From: Thermomonas sp.
GTDB lineage: Bacteria > Pseudomonadota > Gammaproteobacteria > Xanthomonadales > Xanthomonadaceae
Direction: 5' to 3'
Assembly (NCBI RefSeq): GCF_029945965.1
Contig: NZ_JAQSDO010000008.1
Span: forward strand, 1 to 64,000
DNA: 64,000 bases
A model generated the notes under the pieces. It was not told where the DNA came from, made no database searches, and worked only from the letters and a program-made list of their open reading frames with translations. Of this stretch, positions 8,178 to 20,648 are shown one piece after another; within the stretch, counting starts at the first letter, position 1; every line of letters begins with the position of its first letter. The position numbers and the translations under genes were made by a program.

Positions 8178-9824
8178 GGTCGCCACGGCCGGCACTAACC
8201 ACCATTGTCGACGGTTGGCATTGCCCATGTCGCGCGCGTGAGTCTTGTCCACGCAAGCCGGCAGCACGCCGTCTTCGACCAGTAGCCAGCGCGAACTGGT
8301 CGCCTGCCGCTGCCATGCCAGCGCATCCACGAATTGCTCCGCGCCATCACGCTTGAAACCGAAGGTCGCGGCGTCTCGATCGGCCATCAGCAACTGCTGC
8401 TCACGCCAGCCGACCAGTCCTAGCTGCGCACCAGGACCAATCGCCGCGCCGACCCGTTGCATGAGTCCACGCGATGACGAACCGTCGTTCAACAACGGCG
8501 CACCGATCAGCGAATACAACACCCACAGTGTTGTCAGCAATGCGACCAGCGCAACGTGTGCACGGCGACGGCCACGCCACAGCAGCGCGGCAATGCCGAC
8601 ACCGCCGATCGCGCTGAACATCAGCGCCAAGCCACGCGCGATGCCGGGATCGCGGCCATCCATGAGCTTCGCTTCGAAGCCGGGCTCACCGAACAGCATC
8701 GCCAGTCCTGCGCCGAGCGCGGCCAGCGCCAGCATCGCTACGAAGGCGTATAGCAAGCGCTGCGCATTGCGCTTGCACAGGATGCCCGGCAGCAATGGCG
8801 CCAGCGCCAGGCACAGCATCGGCAAAGCCGGCAGGATGTACATGTCGCGCTTGCCGGACGGAATGCTGAAGAACACGAACACCAGCAGCGCCCAGGCCAA
8901 CGGCAGCAGGTAGCGCGCATCGACGCGACGCAGGCGGCGCCTCCATGCCGGCAGTGCCCACGGCAACACCAGCATGGTCGGCAGCCACGCGGTCAACGCG
9001 ACTTCGATGAAATACCAGGGTGGCTGCCCGTGGTGCCAGGACTGCGCATAGCGGGTCACAGTTTGCCGCAACAGGATGTCGTCGACATAGGCGCGGTAAT
9101 CGCCTGTGCCGTTGCCCAGTGCCGCGATCAGCATCGGTACCAGCCAGATCCCACAGGCAGCGATGAAGGCCAGCGGTCCCAGCCAGAACTTCCATTCGCG
9201 TGCATGCAGGCGCACGCCTGACCAGCCGCGCAGCGAGGCGAATGCCGCCGGCAGCAGCATCAGCAGCGCGATGACGCCAACACCCTTGGTAATCGTGCCC
9301 AGTCCGGCGGCCGCCCAACCCAGCGCCCACATCTTCCAGTCGGGACCGCGCAGCACATGCCGCAGCAGGCCGTAATTGGCCAGGGTGATCCAGAACATCA
9401 CCAGCGGATCGATCTGCGCCTTCTTCGATTGCCAGGTGAACTGCAGGGTCAGCAGCACTGCCCAGCCCGCGTAGACGCCGATGCGTCGCGTCCAATAGCG
9501 CGTGCCGAGATCGACCACGCACCACAGCGTACCCAGCGCGGCCAGCAAGGAGGGCAGCAGGAAGGCCACCCGCCAGTTGCCGAACACGGAGAAGGACAGG
9601 GCCTGCAACCACATGAACAGCGGTGGCTTGTCCGAATACAGTTCGGTGCCGCGCATCGGGAACAACCAGTTGCCACTTTCGACCATGTGCTTGGCAACCA
9701 GCGCGAAGCGCGGTTCGTCAGCCGGCCACGGATCGCGCAGGCCCAAGCCTGCACCCAGGATCAACAGGGCGAACAGCCAGAACAGCCATGTGTCGCGCTG
9801 GGCTTTGGTCATCGTGCGAGTCAT
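8151..9824 (-). CDS. Second ArnT-like polytopic glycosyltransferase (GT83)
   Basis: A 557-residue membrane protein with a dozen predicted helices. The first loop contains DPWPADEPRFALVAKHMVE, including the conserved DE pair of GT83 enzymes, followed by YSDKPPLFMWLQAL; SGKRDMYILPALPMLCLALAP is the counterpart of the ArnT KRPYY-type region. It should use a polyprenyl-phosphate sugar to glycosylate an envelope acceptor. It lies 23 bp downstream of rsmB on the same strand, so it is probably the last gene of the def-fmt-rsmB unit. It is a diverged paralogue of the enzyme at 5740-7353. Confidence 0.87.
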   Translation of the reverse strand: MTRTMTKAQRDTWLFWLFALLILGAGLGLRDPWPADEPRFALVAKHMVESGNWLFPMRGTELYSDKPPLFMWLQALSFSVFGNWRVAFLLPSLLAALGTLWCVVDLGTRYWTRRIGVYAGWAVLLTLQFTWQSKKAQIDPLVMFWITLANYGLLRHVLRGPDWKMWALGWAAAGLGTITKGVGVIALLMLLPAAFASLRGWSGVRLHAREWKFWLGPLAFIAACGIWLVPMLIAALGNGTGDYRAYVDDILLRQTVTRYAQSWHHGQPPWYFIEVALTAWLPTMLVLPWALPAWRRRLRRVDARYLLPLAWALLVFVFFSIPSGKRDMYILPALPMLCLALAPLLPGILCKRNAQRLLYAFVAMLALAALGAGLAMLFGEPGFEAKLMDGRDPGIARGLALMFSAIGGVGIAALLWRGRRRAHVALVALLTTLWVLYSLIGAPLLNDGSSSRGLMQRVGAAIGPGAQLGLVGWREQQLLMADRDAATFGFKRDGAEQFVDALAWQRQATSSRWLLVEDGVLPACVDKTHARDMGNANRRQWWLVPAVATLACAEHAQ

Positions 9825-9847
9825 CGGGCGATGATAGCTGCGGCCGG

Positions 9848-11146
9848 TTACATCTTTCTCAGCCGCGCGTAGAAAAAGCCGTCCATGCCCAGCTCGCCGG
9901 GCAAGCGCTGGCGACCAAAGTCGGTGTCATGGCCGAAGCCGGCATCCAGCGGTTCCAGCAGCGCATCCGGCGTGCGTGCAAGGAACGCTTCGACCTGCGC
10001 GGCGTTTTCGGCCCGCAGGATCGAACAGGTGGCGTACAGCAGCATGCCGCCGGGTGCGAGCAGCGGCCACAGCGCATCCAGCAGGTCCGACTGGATTTTG
10101 TTCAGCGCTGTAATGTCGGCCTCTCGCCGATGCAGCAGCACATCCGGCTGGCGACGCACGATGCCAGTTGCGCTGCACGGCGCATCGATCAGGATCGCGT
10201 CGAAAGCCGTGCCATCCCACCAGGCCGCAGGCTGCGCGGCATCCGCCACCCGTGCATCCGCCTGCAAGCCAAGCCGGGCGAAGCTGTCCTGCATCCGGCG
10301 CACGCGACGCGCGTCGATATCGAGCGCGGTAAGCCGCAGCGATGGGTCGCGCTCCAGCAGGTGGGCAGCCTTGCCACCCGGTGCGGCGCAGGCATCCAGC
10401 ACGCGCGCGCAGTGTGCGGGTGACAGCGCATCAGCTACGCGCTGCGCGGCGGCGTCCTGCACCGAGATCTTGCCGGCATCGAAACCCGGCAGATCATGCA
10501 CCGGACGTTGTGTCGCCAACCGGATCGCATCGGCGGCTTCGTGCAATGCGCTGGCGTCGATGCCGGCATCGGTGAGCAGTTTCAGGTAGTCGTCGCGGGA
10601 ACCGTCACGCGGATTGACCCGCAGCCACATCGGCGCGGCCTGTGCGCTGGCGGCAAAGATGGCATCGGCATCGCATGGCCAGTCCCCGCGGATGCGCTGG
10701 GCCAGCCACTGTGGCCAGCTTGCGTCATCGGCAGCTGCCGGCAGGTCTTCGCGCTGGACCCGGCGCAGGATCGCGTTCACTAGGCCAGCCTGGTGCGGGC
10801 GGCCCAATGCACGCGTGGCATCCACGGTCGCCGCGACCAGTGCATGCGCCGGCAAGCCGAGTTCCCATTGCGCAAAACCGACGCACAGCAATGCACGCAA
10901 TTCGGCGTCACGTCCTGTCAGCGGCTTCTGCATCCACTGCGCGAGTGCGGCATCGAAGCGTGCGCGCTGGCGCAGGGCCGTGAACACGATCGCCTCGACC
11001 AAGGCGCGGTCGCGCGAATCGGCCAGTGCCGGCAATGCCGCGGCAAGCGTCGCCTTCAACGAACGCCCGCGATGCAGGACGACATCCAGCACCCGCGTCG
11101 CGGCCACGCGCGTGGCGACGCCGGGGTTCATCCGGCCGGTGTTCAT
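9848..11146 (-). CDS. rsmB: 16S rRNA m5C967 methyltransferase RsmB
   Basis: The 432-residue protein methylates C967 of 16S rRNA using S-adenosylmethionine. It has an N-terminal NusB-like helical domain (about 10-140) and a C-terminal Rossmann methyltransferase domain with [16 protein letters not shown] (SAM binding), DAPCSATGI and YATCSI, which carry the two catalytic cysteines. Length equals E. coli RsmB (429). Its ATG overlaps the fmt stop codon as ATGA, so translation is likely coupled; an alternative start lies five codons in (MNPGVA). Confidence 0.95.
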   Translation of the reverse strand: MNTGRMNPGVATRVAATRVLDVVLHRGRSLKATLAAALPALADSRDRALVEAIVFTALRQRARFDAALAQWMQKPLTGRDAELRALLCVGFAQWELGLPAHALVAATVDATRALGRPHQAGLVNAILRRVQREDLPAAADDASWPQWLAQRIRGDWPCDADAIFAASAQAAPMWLRVNPRDGSRDDYLKLLTDAGIDASALHEAADAIRLATQRPVHDLPGFDAGKISVQDAAAQRVADALSPAHCARVLDACAAPGGKAAHLLERDPSLRLTALDIDARRVRRMQDSFARLGLQADARVADAAQPAAWWDGTAFDAILIDAPCSATGIVRRQPDVLLHRREADITALNKIQSDLLDALWPLLAPGGMLLYATCSILRAENAAQVEAFLARTPDALLEPLDAGFGHDTDFGRQRLPGELGMDGFFYARLRKM

Positions 11147-12075
11147 CCGGCTTCGCTTCGTCCAGCTGGCGTGCGGCGCGCGTTGAGGTAATCGGCGGAG
11201 GTAATTGCCTTGCCGCCCTCACGTTGCAGCACGCGAATGCGCAGCACGCCTTCGCCACAGGCGACATCGATGCCCTCGCGGCCCATCCGCAAGATCTCGC
11301 CCGGCGTGGCGGCATGCGGCTCGTCCAGCGCAACCGCGCCATGGATGCGCAGGCGTTCGTCCAGCAGGCGCGCCTCGGCGACCGGCCACGGATTGAAGGC
11401 GCGCACCTTGTCAGCCAGGACGCGTGCAGGCTGGGCCCAGTCGAGCCTGGCCTCGGCCTTGTCGAGCTTGTGCGCATAGGTCACGCCCGCTGCCGGCTGC
11501 GGCTTGGCGATCGGCTTGAAGCCGGCGCGCAGCAGGCCCAGGCCATCGGACAGCACCTGCGCGCCGAGCGCGGCCAGCCGGTCGTGCAACTTGCCGCCGG
11601 TTTCATCGGCGCAAATATCAAGCGATTGCGATAGCAGCACCGGGCCGGTATCCAGGCCCTTTTCCATTTGCATCAGGCACACGCCGGTGTGGCTGTCGCC
11701 GGCTTGGATGGCGCGCTGGATCGGCGCCGCGCCGCGCCAGCGTGGCAGCAGCGAGGCATGCACGTTCCAGCAGCCGTGGGTTGGGATACCGAGCACCGAC
11801 TGCGGCAGGATCAGGCCGTAAGCCACCACTACCAGCAGGTCGGGTTTCAGCGCGCGCAGCGCATCCTTCGAAAGCGCGTCCTTGAAATTCTCAGGCTGCA
11901 GCACCGGGATGCCGCGCTGCACGGCTTCAAGTTTCACCGGCGACGCAGTGACGCCGCGCCCGCGCCCGGCCGGGCGATCCGGTTGGGTGTAGACCGCCAC
12001 CACTTCATTGCGGGCGGCGGCGGCGCGCAGGCTGGGAACGGCGAAGTCCGGCGTGCCGGCGAAGATGATCCTCAA
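11143..12075 (-). CDS. fmt: Methionyl-tRNA formyltransferase
   Basis: Fmt formylates initiator Met-tRNA with 10-formyl-tetrahydrofolate. The 310 residues match the family length (315 in E. coli). N-terminal [16 protein letters not shown], the active-site loop [17 protein letters not shown] near 110-126 (catalytic Asn and His), and [17 protein letters not shown] (conserved Asp) are all present, followed by the C-terminal OB-like domain. It lies 36 bp downstream of def and overlaps rsmB by 4 bp, the common def-fmt-rsmB order. Confidence 0.97.
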   Translation of the reverse strand: MRIIFAGTPDFAVPSLRAAAARNEVVAVYTQPDRPAGRGRGVTASPVKLEAVQRGIPVLQPENFKDALSKDALRALKPDLLVVVAYGLILPQSVLGIPTHGCWNVHASLLPRWRGAAPIQRAIQAGDSHTGVCLMQMEKGLDTGPVLLSQSLDICADETGGKLHDRLAALGAQVLSDGLGLLRAGFKPIAKPQPAAGVTYAHKLDKAEARLDWAQPARVLADKVRAFNPWPVAEARLLDERLRIHGAVALDEPHAATPGEILRMGREGIDVACGEGVLRIRVLQREGGKAITSADYLNARRTPAGRSEAG

Positions 12076-12111
12076 GAGCGTTTGATCCTCAAGGGCATGC
12101 GATCCACACGA

Positions 12112-12630
12112 TCAGGCCGCGTTGGCTTGCTTGCGCGCCTTGGCCAGCTTCTTGCGCACCATTTCGCGCTTGAGCGGGCTCAGGTAGTCGACGAAGAGCT
12201 TGCCGTCCAGATGGTCCATTTCATGCTGCACGCAGACTGCCAGCACGCCATCGACTTCCAGCGTGAACGGCTGACCATGGCGATCCAGCGCCTGCACGGT
12301 GATCATGTCGCTGCGGGTGACATCGGCAAAGATGTTGGGCACCGACAGGCAGCCTTCCTGGTAGACCTGCTCACCCTGGCGCGCGGTGATCTCCGGGTTC
12401 ACGAACACCAACGGCCGGATTTTGTCCTCGGTCACGTCGATCACCATGAAGCGCTGGTGTACGTCGATCTGGCTGGCGGCAAGACCAATCCCGGGAGCCT
12501 CGTACATGGTCTCGAACATGTCGTCGAACAACTGTTGGAACGACGGGTCGGCCAGGCGTGCAGCCTCTACTGGCACGGCCTTGGTGCGCAGGCGCGGGTC
12601 TGGGAATTCGAGGATCGGGAGCTGGGCCAT
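12112..12630 (-). CDS. def: Peptide deformylase
   Basis: Def removes the formyl group from nascent N-terminal methionine. The 172-residue protein has all three metal-site motifs of the family: GIGLAASQ near 47-54, EGCLSVP near 92-98 (Cys ligand) and QHEMDHLDG near 135-143 (HExxH ligands and catalytic Glu). It heads the minus-strand operon def-fmt-rsmB and diverges from the LysM gene. Confidence 0.97.
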   Translation of the reverse strand: MAQLPILEFPDPRLRTKAVPVEAARLADPSFQQLFDDMFETMYEAPGIGLAASQIDVHQRFMVIDVTEDKIRPLVFVNPEITARQGEQVYQEGCLSVPNIFADVTRSDMITVQALDRHGQPFTLEVDGVLAVCVQHEMDHLDGKLFVDYLSPLKREMVRKKLAKARKQANAA

Positions 12631-12705
12631 GGTGAAAATCCGGGGACGAAGGGCCGTCTGCGCGACCCACGTCGCAATTGTACCCCGGCAAACCTTGCTG
12701 GCCGC

Positions 12706-12736
12706 TTGCCAGCAGCTGCCTCTTGTGGTCTATAGT
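12706..12736 (+). promoter_or_regulatory. Candidate sigma-70 promoter for the LysM gene
   Basis: TTGCCA (12706-12711) and TATAGT (12731-12736) are separated by 19 bp, about 40 bp upstream of the LysM protein start. The -10 is a one-mismatch match; the spacer is on the long side. Confidence 0.4.
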
Positions 12737-12776
12737 GACCGAGCTTCACGGGGATTTTACCAACGGGAGCGGGGAG

Positions 12777-13976
12777 ATGGCCGCCATGCTTGAACGGGTT
12801 TCTAACCTGGTACGAACCGATGTGTTGCGCCCACGCGGGCTGCGCACCCTTTTTGCCGTTGCATTGCTGACGGTGGCGACTTATGCCGCTGCGGTGGAAG
12901 TGCGCAGCGATCACCCGGATAGCTACGTCGTCAAGAGTGGCGACACCCTCTGGGATATCGCCGGGCGCTTCCTGCAACGCCCGTGGCTGTGGCCGGAGAT
13001 CTGGCAGGCCAATCCGCAGGTCAAGAATCCGCACCTGATCTATCCGGGCGACGTACTCAGCCTGGCCTATATGGATCGGGTCCAAGTCCAGCAGTCGGGC
13101 AACGTCGGCGAGCCGATCAACGCGGTGCCACTGGCCGAGGTCGAACCGTTCCTGAAAGACCTGCGCATGGTCGACAGCCTCGATGGCCTGCCCTACGTGG
13201 TCGGACTTGAGGACGACCGCCTGCGCAGCACCAGTGGGCAAGTGGTGTATGTGCGTGGCCTCGAGGGCATCGCACCAGGCCAGCGTTACCTGGTGGTGCG
13301 TCCGGAAAAACGCTATCGCCTGATCGAACGCGCCGGCCTGTGCTGCGACAAGACGCAAACCGTTGACCTGGACTACCGCGGCAAGCAGATGGCCGATGCG
13401 GGCACGTTCTGGAGCAATACCGTATTCCCGAGCAAGAACACCGAGATGCTCGGCTACGAGCTCCGGACCCAAGCCGTCGGCACCTTGACCCGTGGCGAAG
13501 TGGGCGGCCTGCAGGCTTCCACCTTGGTGCTGGACGAACAAGGCCATGAAGTGCGCATCGGCGATCGGCTGGTGCCGGTCGAGGCGCAGCCTTATGACCT
13601 TCAGTTCTTCCCGCACCCGCCCAAGCAGCAGGCCGACTATGGCCGGCTACAGGTGATGGCGGTGGCTGACCAGCTCACCAGCGGTGGCCCGCATGATGTG
13701 ATCGCCATCTCTGGTGGCTCGCGTGAAGGCATCGACAATGGCACCGTGTTCTCCATCTGGCGCCATGGCCAGTCGACGGTGGACCGGGTCAAGACCAGCA
13801 AGGATTTCGACGAAGACCTGGTTCCGTTCGAGTCCAAGGTGCGACTACCCGACGAGTTCGCCGGCCATGCGATGGTATTCCGTACTTTCGACAAGGTCAG
13901 CTATGCGCTGGTGATGAGCGGCATCAAGCCGGCCCGCGTCGGCTACGAATTGAAGCATCCGGACGCGCCTTACTGA
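12777..13976 (+). CDS. Secreted LysM-domain protein
   Basis: About 399 residues with an N-terminal hydrophobic segment (LRTLFAVALLTVATYAAAVEV) that should act as a signal peptide or anchor. A LysM domain follows directly: YVVKSGDTLWDIAGRF through LIYPGDVLSLAY. LysM binds the glycan of peptidoglycan, so the protein is expected in the periplasm. The remaining 300 residues have no motif that I recognise. A gene of this type beside dprA is familiar in xanthomonads. ATG 12777 (GGGAG upstream) and ATG 12786 (GGGGAG upstream) are both plausible starts. Confidence 0.85.
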   Translation: MAAMLERVSNLVRTDVLRPRGLRTLFAVALLTVATYAAAVEVRSDHPDSYVVKSGDTLWDIAGRFLQRPWLWPEIWQANPQVKNPHLIYPGDVLSLAYMDRVQVQQSGNVGEPINAVPLAEVEPFLKDLRMVDSLDGLPYVVGLEDDRLRSTSGQVVYVRGLEGIAPGQRYLVVRPEKRYRLIERAGLCCDKTQTVDLDYRGKQMADAGTFWSNTVFPSKNTEMLGYELRTQAVGTLTRGEVGGLQASTLVLDEQGHEVRIGDRLVPVEAQPYDLQFFPHPPKQQADYGRLQVMAVADQLTSGGPHDVIAISGGSREGIDNGTVFSIWRHGQSTVDRVKTSKDFDEDLVPFESKVRLPDEFAGHAMVFRTFDKVSYALVMSGIKPARVGYELKHPDAPY

Positions 13977-14029
13977 GGATCCAGAGCAAGTATCCTTACC
14001 GAAAGATCGGGGTTTTCCGACCCGAATAC

Positions 14030-14055
14030 ACAACGGCGCCCGAGGGCGCCGTTGT
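14030..14055 (+). terminator. Hairpin terminator after the LysM gene
   Basis: An 11-bp perfect stem (14030-14040 with 14045-14055) with a CGAG loop lies 54 bp past the stop codon. The tail (CGTCTC) is T-poor, so termination may be partial and dprA could be read through. Its position rules out the earliest possible dprA start (14052). Confidence 0.6.
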
Positions 14056-14078
14056 CGTCTCTGGCCGATGCTGGCAGC

Positions 14079-15245
14079 ATGCCTGCCTCGCCTGCCTTAC
14101 CCATATCCGATCACGACGAACATGACGCGCTGCTGCGCCTGCTCACCAGCGGCGCACCCGCTGCGGCCATCCGCCGCCTGCTGGATAGTCACGGTAGCGC
14201 GGACACCGCCTTGCGCGCAGGTGCCCGCGATTGGGCCAGCCATGGCCTGGATGCCACTACCTGCAATGCGATCCGCACTCCGGACCTCGTCCTGCTGTCA
14301 CGCGGGCAGTCCTGGCTGGAGTCGGCCAGCCATGAGTTGATCGGCTGGTCGCAGGCCGACTATCCACCCTTGCTGCGGCGCATCCCCAGTCCGCCACCTA
14401 TGCTGTTCGTCGCCGGCGACGCCGGCCTGCTGTGGCGGCCCACGGTCGCGATCGTCGGCAGCCGCGCGGCGACGGCAGGCGGTTGCACCAATGCGGCCAT
14501 GTTTGCCGATGCGCTGTCCCGCAACGGCCTGTGCATCGCCAGCGGCCTGGCCGCCGGGATCGATGCCGCCGCCCATGAAGCGACCCTGCGGGCCGATGGC
14601 GCTACCGTGGCTGTGCTCGGCACCGGCCCGGACATCGCCTATCCGGTTCGCAACCGGCCGCTACTGGAACGCATTGCCGCCCAAGGCTGTGTGATCAGCG
14701 AACACCTGCCTGGCACGCGGCCATTGCGCCAGTATTTTCCCAGCCGCAACCGCATCCTTGCTGGCCTCAGCCTGGGCACCCTGGTAATTGAGGCCGCCGA
14801 GCGCTCCGGGGCGCTGATCACCGCCCGCCTGTCGGCCGAGGTCGGTCGCGAGGTGTTCGCCCTGCCCGGCTCAATCCACAATCCAATGGCGCGCGGCTGC
14901 CATCGGTTGATCCGTGAGGGCGCGCAACTGGTGGAATCCCCTGACGAGGTACTGGAAGTGCTCGCGCCACTTGCCATCGACCTCGCCAAAGCACTGCGCG
15001 GTGAACTGGAGGCCAGTTATGCACCACCCCAAGCCCAGCTCCAGACCCCACTCCAGCCGTGCCTGCCGATCGACCCGGACTACAACCGCTTGTGGGAGGC
15101 GCTCGGTCATGACCCAACAGGTATGGATGAGCTGGGTCAGCGCAGCGGATTGACGACTGCCGAGCTGTCGGCCATGCTGCTGTCGCTGGAACTGGAGGGG
15201 CGGGTCGCGGCCGAACATGGCCGTTACTGCAGGATCGGACCCTGA
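14079..15245 (+). CDS. dprA: DNA-processing protein DprA (Smf)
   Basis: DprA protects incoming single-stranded DNA and loads RecA during natural transformation. From ATG 14079 the protein has 388 residues. After an N-terminal SAM-like helical region it shows the Rossmann-like DprA core: [50 protein letters not shown] and [22 protein letters not shown]-terminal winged-helix (DML1-like) follows, ending [13 protein letters not shown]. The longer frame from TTG 14052 overlaps the upstream hairpin and was not used. smg follows 49 bp downstream. Confidence 0.95.
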   Translation: MPASPALPISDHDEHDALLRLLTSGAPAAAIRRLLDSHGSADTALRAGARDWASHGLDATTCNAIRTPDLVLLSRGQSWLESASHELIGWSQADYPPLLRRIPSPPPMLFVAGDAGLLWRPTVAIVGSRAATAGGCTNAAMFADALSRNGLCIASGLAAGIDAAAHEATLRADGATVAVLGTGPDIAYPVRNRPLLERIAAQGCVISEHLPGTRPLRQYFPSRNRILAGLSLGTLVIEAAERSGALITARLSAEVGREVFALPGSIHNPMARGCHRLIREGAQLVESPDEVLEVLAPLAIDLAKALRGELEASYAPPQAQLQTPLQPCLPIDPDYNRLWEALGHDPTGMDELGQRSGLTTAELSAMLLSLELEGRVAAEHGRYCRIGP

Positions 15246-15294
15246 CAGCGGTGGTTTGCCAATATCGCGCCAAATACGGCGCAGGCCGGGGGAC

Positions 15295-15786
15295 ATGAAA
15301 GAAAGCATCCTGGACGTCCTGCTGTACCTGTTCGAGCACTACTTCACCAACGACGCGATCGCCGCGTCCGGCGACGCCATCACCACCCAGAACGGCCCGT
15401 TGATGGGCGAGTTGAGCGAAGCCGGCTTCTCCAATGCAGAGATCCGCAAGGCCTTCGACTGGCTGGATGCGCTGGCGCGCCAGCGGCCTGCACCGGGGCA
15501 ATCACGCAGCAATGGGCCTATCCGCGTCTTCCATGAGGCCGAGCAGGACAAGCTCGATACCGAATCGCGCGGATTCCTGCTGTTCCTGGAGCAGCACGGC
15601 ATCCTCAATCCCGACCAGCGCGAGCTGGTGGTGGATCGGGCGATGGCGCTGGATCAGGACGAACTGGACCTGGATGACCTCAAATGGGTGGTGTTGATGG
15701 TGTTGTTCAACCAGCCTGGCTCCGAAGCGGCTTACGCCTGGATGGAGACCCAGATGTTCCTGGATGAGCCCGAACCGGTACATTAG
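15295..15786 (+). CDS. smg: Smg family protein (DUF494)
   Basis: A 163-residue cytoplasmic protein of unknown biochemical role, conserved beside dprA and topA in many proteobacteria. The N-terminus [17 protein letters not shown] is characteristic of Smg, and the protein is rich in acidic residues. The start was set at ATG 15295, which has GGGGG upstream; the frame extends 26 codons further back into dprA without support. Confidence 0.92.
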   Translation: MKESILDVLLYLFEHYFTNDAIAASGDAITTQNGPLMGELSEAGFSNAEIRKAFDWLDALARQRPAPGQSRSNGPIRVFHEAEQDKLDTESRGFLLFLEQHGILNPDQRELVVDRAMALDQDELDLDDLKWVVLMVLFNQPGSEAAYAWMETQMFLDEPEPVH

Positions 15787-15951
15787 CCGGAGCTTTTGGC
15801 GGCCGGCGCTTGACAGCCAGCCCCTCGCCGTGATTCCACTGTAAATGGAAAAGTCCAGCGCCCGGACCGCCTTTCACGGCGTTCTCCCGGGCGTTAGCTT
15901 CTGCGGCGCCAGATCGCGCCGCACTCTTCGTGATACCCGGAAACTGCATCA

Positions 15952-18564
<2,613 letters not shown>

Positions 18565-18606
18565 TCCAATGCGTCATTCCGGCAAAAGCCGGAATGACGC
18601 ATTGGA
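18565..18606. repeat. REP-like 19-bp perfect hairpin after topA
   Basis: A perfect 19-bp stem (18565-18583 with 18588-18606) with an AAAA loop begins right after the topA stop. Its core, GTCATTCCGGC and its complement, is the same type as the widespread dispersed palindromes whose translation gives IPAFAGMT. It can act as a terminator for topA and lies just before tsaC. I read it as a REP or small mobile palindrome that also serves as transcript end. Confidence 0.75.
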
Positions 18607-18619
18607 CATCGCACGACCA

Positions 18620-19186
18620 ATGATGTTTCCGCAGACCGACATCGCCGACGCCATCGCCGCACTCCGACGCGGCGGCGTCATCGCCTATCCAACCGAAGCC
18701 GTGTGGGGGCTGGGCTGCGATCCAAGCAATGAAGCCGCTGTCTTGCGCCTGTTGACGTTGAAACAGCGCGAGGTCGACAAGGGCCTGATCCTGATCGCGG
18801 CTGACGAAGCGCAGCTCGCGCCCTACATCGACATGGCCGCGCTGGACGACACACAACGCACTGCGGTGCGTGCCGGCTGGCCGGGCCCGCATACCTGGGT
18901 CGTGCCAGCATCAACCAATGCACCCGCATGGATTACCGGCACGCATACCGGCATCGCGGTGCGAGTCAGCGCACACCCCACCGTCATCACGTTATGTAAC
19001 GCGTTCGGTGGCGCGTTGGTGTCAACCAGCGCCAATCGCGCCAGCGAATCCGCGCCGTGCAGCCGTGATGCACTGGATCCCGTCATCATGGCCGGCGTTG
19101 ATGCCATCACCATCGGCGAAACCGGCGGACTGCAACGGCCGACCGCGATCCGCGATGCACGCAGCGGCGACACTCTGCGGATCTGA
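18620..19186 (+). CDS. tsaC: Threonylcarbamoyl-AMP synthase TsaC (YrdC/Sua5 family)
   Basis: TsaC makes threonylcarbamoyl-adenylate from threonine, bicarbonate and ATP, the first step of the t6A37 modification of ANN-decoding tRNAs. The 188 residues fit TsaC (190 in E. coli). GGVIAYPTEAVWGLGCDP near 18-35, the KQREVDKGLILIA element (family K-x-R...KG) near 50-62, and GGALVSTSANRA near 133-144 are family signatures. Two adjacent ATGs (18620 and 18623) are possible. The longer frame is excluded because it would translate the REP hairpin. Confidence 0.93.
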   Translation: MMFPQTDIADAIAALRRGGVIAYPTEAVWGLGCDPSNEAAVLRLLTLKQREVDKGLILIAADEAQLAPYIDMAALDDTQRTAVRAGWPGPHTWVVPASTNAPAWITGTHTGIAVRVSAHPTVITLCNAFGGALVSTSANRASESAPCSRDALDPVIMAGVDAITIGETGGLQRPTAIRDARSGDTLRI

Positions 19187-19246
19187 GTGCCGTTGTTACC
19201 TGCCCCGCCCATTTGCGATTCAGCGTCAGCCGCGCAAGATGGCAAG

Positions 19247-19930
19247 ATGAAACCGGCTTTCACCATCACTGCACTGGCCTGTCTTGGATGGGCACTGGCT
19301 TCTCCCGCTGCCTCGGCGCAAAGCAGTGAAGTGCGCATCTACCGGTGCACCAACAGCGCTGGCAAGCAGGCCCTGCGCGACAGCCCATGCCCGAAGGGCC
19401 AGCAACAGCAAGTGCGCGACATGACCAGACCGAAGGACGCGCCTCCCGTGAAAACACCTGAGCAGTCACCGAAGCCGACAACTGCTCCGCAGGCACCCGC
19501 ACCCAGGCAAGTGGTTTACCTGGCGCCGCCACGGCCAATGTACGAATGCGTGACACCCGACGGCAAGCGCTATACCAGCGACGACAATGCCGGCAACCCA
19601 CGCTGGGTGCCGCTGTGGACGCTGGGCTATCAGGCAGTGCGGCCAACCACTTCGCTGGGCAGCAATATCGGTGGCGCCACGCCACGCCCCGACAACCCGA
19701 CACGGCCGCCCCGCGGCGACATCAATTGGCCGGTGGCCATGGGTGGTGGCCAGTGGATTCGCGACGACTGCGCGATGTTGCCGCCAGCAGAGACCTGTTC
19801 GCGCCTGCGTGATCGCCGCAAGGAAATCCGCACCCGCTTCTTCAATGCGATGCCGTCCGAGCGCGACGTGCTGCGGGTCGAGGAACGCGGCATCAATGCC
19901 CGCCTCGACAACGACTGTGGGGGTCATTGA
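19247..19930 (+). CDS. Secreted DUF4124-like protein, first of a tandem pair
   Basis: A 227-residue protein with a signal peptide (MKPAFTITALACLGWALASPAASAQ). The mature N-terminus contains VRIYRCTNSAGKQALRDSPCP, the DUF4124-type Cys-...-Cys pattern with a hydrophobic/aromatic lead. A Pro-rich linker follows, then a second YECVTPDGKRYTSDD copy, and a C-terminal part with WIRDDCAMLP ... CSRLRDRRKEIR. No enzymatic motif is seen; the function is unknown and probably periplasmic. The stop overlaps the next gene's ATG by one base (TGATG), so the pair is co-translated. Confidence 0.8.
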   Translation: MKPAFTITALACLGWALASPAASAQSSEVRIYRCTNSAGKQALRDSPCPKGQQQQVRDMTRPKDAPPVKTPEQSPKPTTAPQAPAPRQVVYLAPPRPMYECVTPDGKRYTSDDNAGNPRWVPLWTLGYQAVRPTTSLGSNIGGATPRPDNPTRPPRGDINWPVAMGGGQWIRDDCAMLPPAETCSRLRDRRKEIRTRFFNAMPSERDVLRVEERGINARLDNDCGGH

Positions 19931-20598
19931 TGTTGCGTCGTTGCGTCTTGCTCATGCTGCTGCTTGCCCCGTGCATGGGGTTGGCACAGGAAACCGTGTT
20001 CTACAAATGCACCGATGCGAAAGGTGCGGTGTCGATGCAGAACGGCACGCCATGCGCGCCTGGCATGAAGCAGGAGATCCGCCGCGTCGGCGAAGTACGC
20101 ACGGTGCCGGTTCCGGCGAAGAAACCCCAAGCCGATGCACCACCGCCAGCGCCGGTCTACGGTGATTTCGTGATGGTCAGCGGACCCAACATGAAGCGCA
20201 AGCCGGCGCCGGAATCCGCCGAACTGCCAGCGCCACCACCGCTGTTCCAGTGCCGCACGTGGGACGGCGACGACTATCTCGGCGAAAAGGAGATGCCGCC
20301 GCCGCGCTGCGTACCGCTGCAGGTGGTCGGCATTGATGGCAGCCAGGCGTTGGGCATGGGCAGCGCCTGCGAGATGCGCGACGACACCTGCACTGCGATT
20401 CCCGACGACGGCCTGTGCGATGCCTGGTTGCGACGGCTCGACGATGCCGAGTTCAAACTCAAGTACGCCGGCAACGACAACCGCGGCGAGCGCCAGGCGG
20501 CATTCGATGGCATCGATGCGAAGGTGAAGGCAAGTCGGTGTTCGCCGGTTGCGCCAGCAGCTGATCCCGCCACCACCACGCCTGCGCCGACCCCGTAG
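19930..20598 (+). CDS. Secreted DUF4124-like protein, second of a tandem pair
   Basis: A 222-residue paralogue of the preceding protein: signal peptide (MLRRCVLLMLLLAPCMGLAQ), an N-terminal VFYKCTDAKGAVSMQNGTPC motif, a Pro-rich linker, a second FQCRTWDGDDYLGEKE copy and a Cys-containing C-terminal domain ending in a Pro/Ala/Thr tail. Order and spacing of elements mirror the first gene, which supports tandem duplication followed by divergence. Unknown function. Confidence 0.8.
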   Translation: MLRRCVLLMLLLAPCMGLAQETVFYKCTDAKGAVSMQNGTPCAPGMKQEIRRVGEVRTVPVPAKKPQADAPPPAPVYGDFVMVSGPNMKRKPAPESAELPAPPPLFQCRTWDGDDYLGEKEMPPPRCVPLQVVGIDGSQALGMGSACEMRDDTCTAIPDDGLCDAWLRRLDDAEFKLKYAGNDNRGERQAAFDGIDAKVKASRCSPVAPAADPATTTPAPTP

Positions 20599-20648
20599 AT
20601 CGGGCGTTGGCCCACTGTTCCTGGTTGCGCGACAAACTCCATCGCGGG

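Noticed and set aside
15810-15845. Promoter for topA with TTGACA
   Set aside because: No acceptable -10 hexamer at 16-18 bp; only a weak TGTAAA at 24 bp.
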